A stretch of 64,000 nucleotides of DNA from Saccharomycopsis phalli (Eukaryota; Ascomycota; Saccharomycetes; Ascoideales; Saccharomycopsidaceae): positions 1 through 64,000 of the forward strand of contig CP073219.1 of the NCBI GenBank assembly GCA_020342235.1. Direction: 5' to 3'. Position numbers and translations under genes: made by a program. Positions 59,520-64,000 of this stretch are shown piece after piece. Numbering within the stretch: the stretch's first letter is position 1; each line of letters starts with the position of its first letter. The notes under the pieces are model-generated. The model saw only the letters and a list, made by a program, of their open reading frames with translations, had not been told where the DNA came from and ran no database searches.

Positions 59520-62500
59520 TTAGGAATCGCCAAACATCATCTTGGCAAGATTAATTCCATAGTTAGTACCCACCTCTGAGGGCGATGGTCCATTGTTACT
59601 CGACGTACTGGCTGTCGGCGTTGATTCATTAAGTTCCCCATTGTCGTCAAAATTACTGGTAATGCTGGAATTTGTCAAATACGGCTCCAGCATATCAAAC
59701 ATTGGGGCCATACCTTTGAACCCATTATTTGCCCCCGGCGCTTGTACCAATGCATCTGCATTGAAACTAACATGGTCTAACGCATTCGGAGTCAAACTTG
59801 ACGAACTGAATGCCCTATCATTGTTTAAGAGCACGGAATTAATATCTTTGCTCGGTAAATACTGCAGCGGGTCGAAATCTGCAGAAAAATTACCGATGCC
59901 TGCAGTCGACGCCAAAAAGTCCGAATTATAATTCAAGTCCGAGTTCTCATTCAGAGTCTCAGCCAGATTCTGCAGGCGAATGCTATCTTCAGATAATAAT
60001 GGCGAGAAAAAGTCAAGCTTCGACTGTCCCGCTTCATCGATCATATTGAACCACTGGTCAGACATTTTCAAGCCCTTGAATACGCTCAATTTCGCAAACT
60101 GGCGGTCCACAAACTGCTGGTAGTTTTGTGGGGTCTGGGTAGGATGAAAGTTTTCAGGGGCAAAGTTTTCAGGCCCAAAAGTTTCATTTATATCATTATT
60201 CACCACTCGAGAAACAGAATCTGCATTATTTCTATTGTGCCACAGGTCGGAAAATTCCTTGTAAATCGGGTGCTTCTCCACCAAATACGCAATGAATATT
60301 TTTATAATTTTGCAAAACTTCCATGCCTGGAAATACTCCCCACTGAATGGATTAATGTGAAGGAACATCTGCTCCATGTAAACATACAACTGGAACGACA
60401 TCAACTTGCCAGTGTCCTTAATGTTTACCCCTGAAACCTTGGAGATCTCTTCCTTGTTAAATGTGAGCCAGCAAATTAAATCCTCAGTGTCTTTATTCGA
60501 ATAGTTGCTCTCGATCCCACTATTAAAGCAATCCACAATCATTCCATAATGACGGATAATTAATATACAAATCAACTGGAAAGATCGCTGGACAGCATTA
60601 AGCAATACCGGAATCAAAAGCCGCTTGAGACTGTCGCCAAAAATCATCTCAGGATGCTTGAAGAAATCAAAGCAGTATTTGAATATAACCAATGCCGATT
60701 TAATAGCCTTACAGCTATACTTGTTCCGCAATACTAAATTATCCGGCACCGTGGTCAATAGCAAAATATAGTTTAGTATATGATGCGTCACCGCCACATC
60801 TAGTCGCAAACAAAACTCCTTGGCCATCTCACTTCTTTCATTGAAACTGTATCGATAAATGGACGTCCCAACCTTTATGTACTCTGCAAATGGTCGGAGC
60901 TTATATTTCATAAAGTCTTCGAGTTGCACCACACAAGCTTCAATATCAGACCGCTTTGGATTAGTTCTGACTACCATCATTATCTTGGAAACCTTTCTGA
61001 ATAACGACACCACTTGAGACTGTAACGCAAAATATTTAATAACACTAGGCTCTGAAGGATTGATTTGGCCAACCGCCAGTAGCTCCTCGCTGATATAGGG
61101 CAATTTAGTATCAAAGGAATCATTATGTATCAAAAGATGTTGTCCAAATGTCAAAGACCGCTCAGCATCGATCTCCATTAATTTATACCATATTTTTCTC
61201 CATACATGTCTCACACGCTCATCTTGAACCAAGTCAAAGTTACTAGGGTCTCTATTCAATCCAATTACCTTGGCAATTTGAATTATAATTGACAAATTGA
61301 CAACGGAATCCACGCCGGAATCGCCATCTTCCGGTGACTGTAACTTATAAAACTTCAAATACAACAACGCCTGTACAATCTGAAGGTTCGATTTCTTGAT
61401 TGCTGCGGAATTTAGAATGCAGTTCTTTGCATGCTCAACGAATATTGAGCCAATGTCCACTTTTCGCATATGTATCTCCATTGAGAGGTAATCAAATTTT
61501 CTGCTGGTTACACTGTCAATGTCTGTCAGAATAGTAAGAAATGCGAACCGCAATAATATCAAGGCAATGGCCACTCGAGGTAAGAAGAAGACAGAAGGCA
61601 CGATAAAGTAGCATAAGTTGTTGGTAACATCCGACTTTAATACCACATTTAAATCCGAAAGGAAGACTTCCTTGTCCAAGTAAGGCATGAACGAGTAACA
61701 CTTTTCAAAAAATCTGTCCAATAGTCCATCAAAAATATCCTTTTGAGGGAGAATTTCGTTGATTGGATTGATGAGGTCGGTAATTGAATTTGCAGTTCTA
61801 CTGCTGAGTAATGATTCTTCAACGTCTTCTCCCGAAAGAGATGATCTGTACATTCGATGATAAATTTCCTTTTGGCAGCTCATGATCTTCCCGAACATTT
61901 CTCGAATGATAGGATCGTTTGAAGCCAATGCCATGAAAGAAGTAGAGCCAAAATGAATCAACTTGTTTTCTTTGATGACAAGCACATCAAAATCCTTAAC
62001 TAAATCTCGTATCTCATCATCATCCTTTTGACTGTTTGCAGTATTCGATGTCACGTGATCTATCACTCTTGGATTATAATTATCAGTGTCATTCACAAAC
62101 AATTCCGGAAGGTTCAGCTGTTCGGGATTGGATCTATTGGAGATTAATTCGTTGATTTGTAGCTCGTACAGCGCTACTAAGTTTTTTAGCTCAGCGTTCT
62201 GTTGTTTTAGCTGGACAATGTGCTGGTTTAATTTCTTGTTATCAGTGGCAACCTCCCAGGGCTGATTCTCATAGAAGCAGAAGCTGCTTGATTGCGATCG
62301 GATACATCCCCCACAAACAGGTCTCCCTTTGTCACACTAAACCGTTAGTATTTTAGGTCAATTTCCATAGTGGCAAATCCTCCCAATCGAGATGCCATGC
62401 TACTTACTCTTATTTTCTTCTTCCGGCACACGGAACAACTTGCAGGAATTCTATGACGGGACTTGCGCACACGATTACCTCCTTGATTAACTTCCGAGCT

Positions 62501-62533
62501 TTTCATAACACTTTCACTTGGTGATTCGTTCAT
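59520..62533 (-). CDS. Zn2Cys6 transcription factor, two exons
   Basis: 980 residues after splicing exon 1 (62533-62408) to exon 2 (62336-59520). The 71-base intron has donor GTAAGT, branch site TACTAAC 5 bases before the terminal AG, and lies in phase 0 inside the zinc cluster. Splicing completes CSVCRKKKIR|CDKGRPVCGGC ... SFC (Cys-x2-Cys-x6-Cys-x6-Cys-x2-Cys-x8-Cys). A leucine-rich coiled coil (NKKLNQHIVQLKQQNAELKN, then LVALYELQINELI) follows for dimerisation. Residues about 220-560 form the fungal-specific regulatory domain (for example IIQIAKVIGLNRDPSNFDL, RHVWRKIWYKLMEIDAERSL). An Asn/Ser/Asp-rich tail is a likely activation domain. The basic linker KKKIRCDKGRP recalls Hap1-type clusters. 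Target genes unknown. Confidence 0.9.
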
Positions 62534-62737
62534 GGTGATGTGAAGACGTGATTATTAGACTTTTGAGCATATTGGCTTTGTCTCTTGAGAGGAGAGATGG
62601 ATCAAGGCCGGGTATCTTTCCGGTATATCCTCCAATCAAGGGGTGGGGTGTCAAAGAGACGTAAGGTAGGGTTATTGCTGAATACTAATCAATTTTCATC
62701 CAGGGGCTTACAGAGCTGGTAAATACATTTTGATTAC

Positions 62738-63721
62738 CTAATTAACTAAAGTTCCGTAGCATGGCGGGAATTCTATAGGCGGTTTTTTGTCGGGAACTCT
62801 CGTAAACACCAGGACGGGCTGCTCCCAGGTTAGTGTGGCTGTGTGTTTCACAGGGATGTGCACAGTCACTTTTAGGTTGTAGAATCGCCTGATCAGAAGA
62901 TATTCGAACGATGAGGAGATTTCAGGAAAGTACGAGTCGCCAAGAGGAAGCGAGATTTGCGTAGTATCGTTCTGGGGGCATGTGCTTTCTTGGGACACGA
63001 CCATGGTCTTGTTGCCGACCAATTTTTTCTTGTTTGTGGTTTTGGCAATCAAGTAGATCAGCACATGTGCAGTGGGGAATATCTGATGGCAGTTGATTAT
63101 TGAGATTTTGATGTTGTCGCTGATTTTTGCACCCGACTCGATGGCACTGAGTTGATGTTTCAGCTGGCATGATACCTGAAGATACATGTCAGTGGATTGT
63201 GAAAGCAGGCTGGTGGGTGACTGTTGAAGCAAGCTGATTGAACCATACTGAGGCAATTCAGCATCCCATTGGTTGGATGGGAGAAATGTGACGTTCTTGT
63301 GAGTCTCGATGGATGGTTTGTAAGTCAGATTCTTGTCGAGAATGGCGGTCACGGAGTATGTGAACTTGATAAACTGTGAGTTTTTGTTTCTCAATGCAAA
63401 TGACGGCGGAAGGACCAAGTTGTGGGGAAACTGGAAACTGAAGTCGTAGCTGTAGTTTCCCGGCTTGTAGTTGTAGCCGAATCCAGGGCTAGCAGATGCG
63501 GGTTTGACTGGGTATTCGGTGAGGAAGAATTGGTGCTGGTGCTTTACAGAGGACCCTGATCCTATGGAGACGACGCCTTGTAATTTGATTACGATTGAGT
63601 TGACAGCAGTTGGTGAATCTACCATGAAGATTAAGTTTCCTGAGACGATGGAGCCGTTTGTCTTGGTGGACTGGTTGTGTAGGGTGATTTCCAATGGGTT
63701 GTTGTATATTGAGAAGATCAT
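62738..63721 (-). CDS. Arrestin-like trafficking adaptor with PPxY motif
   Basis: 327 residues. An arrestin N-domain beta sandwich at the start (IYNNPLEITLHNQSTKTNGSIVSGNLIF, AVNSIVIKLQGVV, YDFSFQFPHNLVLPPSFAL) and a second sandwich (ISIINCHQIFPTAHVLIYLIAKT, YNLKVTVHIPVKHTATLTWEQPVLVF). PPCY near the C-terminus (residues about 319-322) is a PPxY motif of the kind bound by WW domains of the Rsp5 ubiquitin ligase. Such ARTs mark plasma-membrane transporters for endocytosis. It is short for a yeast ART (often 500-1000 residues), closer to Art10-type proteins. Confidence 0.8.
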   Translation of the reverse strand: MIFSIYNNPLEITLHNQSTKTNGSIVSGNLIFMVDSPTAVNSIVIKLQGVVSIGSGSSVKHQHQFFLTEYPVKPASASPGFGYNYKPGNYSYDFSFQFPHNLVLPPSFALRNKNSQFIKFTYSVTAILDKNLTYKPSIETHKNVTFLPSNQWDAELPQYGSISLLQQSPTSLLSQSTDMYLQVSCQLKHQLSAIESGAKISDNIKISIINCHQIFPTAHVLIYLIAKTTNKKKLVGNKTMVVSQESTCPQNDTTQISLPLGDSYFPEISSSFEYLLIRRFYNLKVTVHIPVKHTATLTWEQPVLVFTRVPDKKPPIEFPPCYGTLVN

Positions 63722-63925
63722 TTTAGACTGAGTTAGATTGAGTTAGATTGAGTGTAGATTGAGCGTTGACTGGGTTAGATTGAGTGTAGATTGAGCGTTG
63801 ACTGAGTTAGATTGAGTGTAGACTGAACTGCTGACTAAACTGTTGACTAGATTGACTAGATTGTTGACTAGATTGACTTTATTGTAGACTGATGTGTAGA
63901 CTAGACTGACTAGATTGTAGACTGG
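63722..63925. repeat. Minisatellite of GACTGAGTTAGATTGAGTGTA-like units
   Basis: Begins right at the arrestin start codon: irregular repeats of TTAGATTGAGTGTAGATTGA and GTTGACTAGATTGACTAGA. It occupies the promoter side of the arrestin-like gene. Bases 63926-64000 hold no recognisable feature. Confidence 0.8.
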
Positions 63926-64000
63926 TATTAAATGTTATGGTAATGCATGTTTATGGTAATGCATGTCTATATGTATTGCATACTGATTTGAAATGCGCCT

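Overview
The window is one chromosome end of a budding yeast (Saccharomycotina). It opens with about 37 copies of an 8-base telomere-like repeat (C-rich strand on top, as expected at a left end), runs through about 23 kb of subtelomere packed with retroelement remnants, and then enters gene-dense yeast DNA. Evidence for a yeast: short intergenic spaces, tRNA-Ile and tRNA-Leu genes with short introns next to the anticodon, one spliced gene with GTAAGT donor and a perfect TACTAAC branch site, and a standard yeast gene set (SWP1, IMP1, LUC7, APL1, HRQ1, SUI2, HSP12). CTG codons fall at hydrophobic positions in APL1 and SWP1, so CTG looks like leucine; a CTG-Ser yeast is unlikely. A velvet-domain protein, which most Saccharomycotina lack, suggests an unusual lineage. 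I cannot name the species.

Layout. 1-510: telomere, then a phased array of CACATG/CACGTG boxes. 510-23900: LINE copies (Tad/I-like reverse transcriptase, ATT-repeat tails), at least five LTR families (called LTR-A to LTR-E here) mostly as solo LTRs, one Ty1/copia-like and one Ty3/gypsy-like fossil, three tRNA genes, and two host genes coding for secreted proteins (a subtilase at 2098 and a DUF1996 protein at 12572). Several LTRs sit inside older elements with intact 5-base target duplications, so the order of insertion can be read. 23900-34300: sparse transition zone with a secreted alginate-lyase-like protein, a secreted orphan protein, a peroxisomal Pcs60-type acyl-CoA synthetase ending in SKL, and a sugar-porter-type transporter. 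34300-64000: conserved core genes.

How the genes fit together. The core block is ordinary housekeeping: N-glycosylation and mannan modification (SWP1, MNN4-like), splicing (LUC7), mitochondrial protein maturation (IMP1), endocytosis and multivesicular bodies (APL1, VPS37, VTA1-like, an arrestin-like adaptor with a PPxY motif), DNA repair (HRQ1), translation initiation (SUI2), stress (HSP12), and two regulators (velvet factor, Zn2Cys6 factor). The accessory genes near the telomere look directed outward (secreted hydrolases, uptake, organic-acid activation), but nothing in the sequence proves they act together.

Limits: all identifications are by eye, without searches. Several start codons were moved to the first ATG where the longest open frame began with TTG or GTG. 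Boundaries of degraded elements are approximate.
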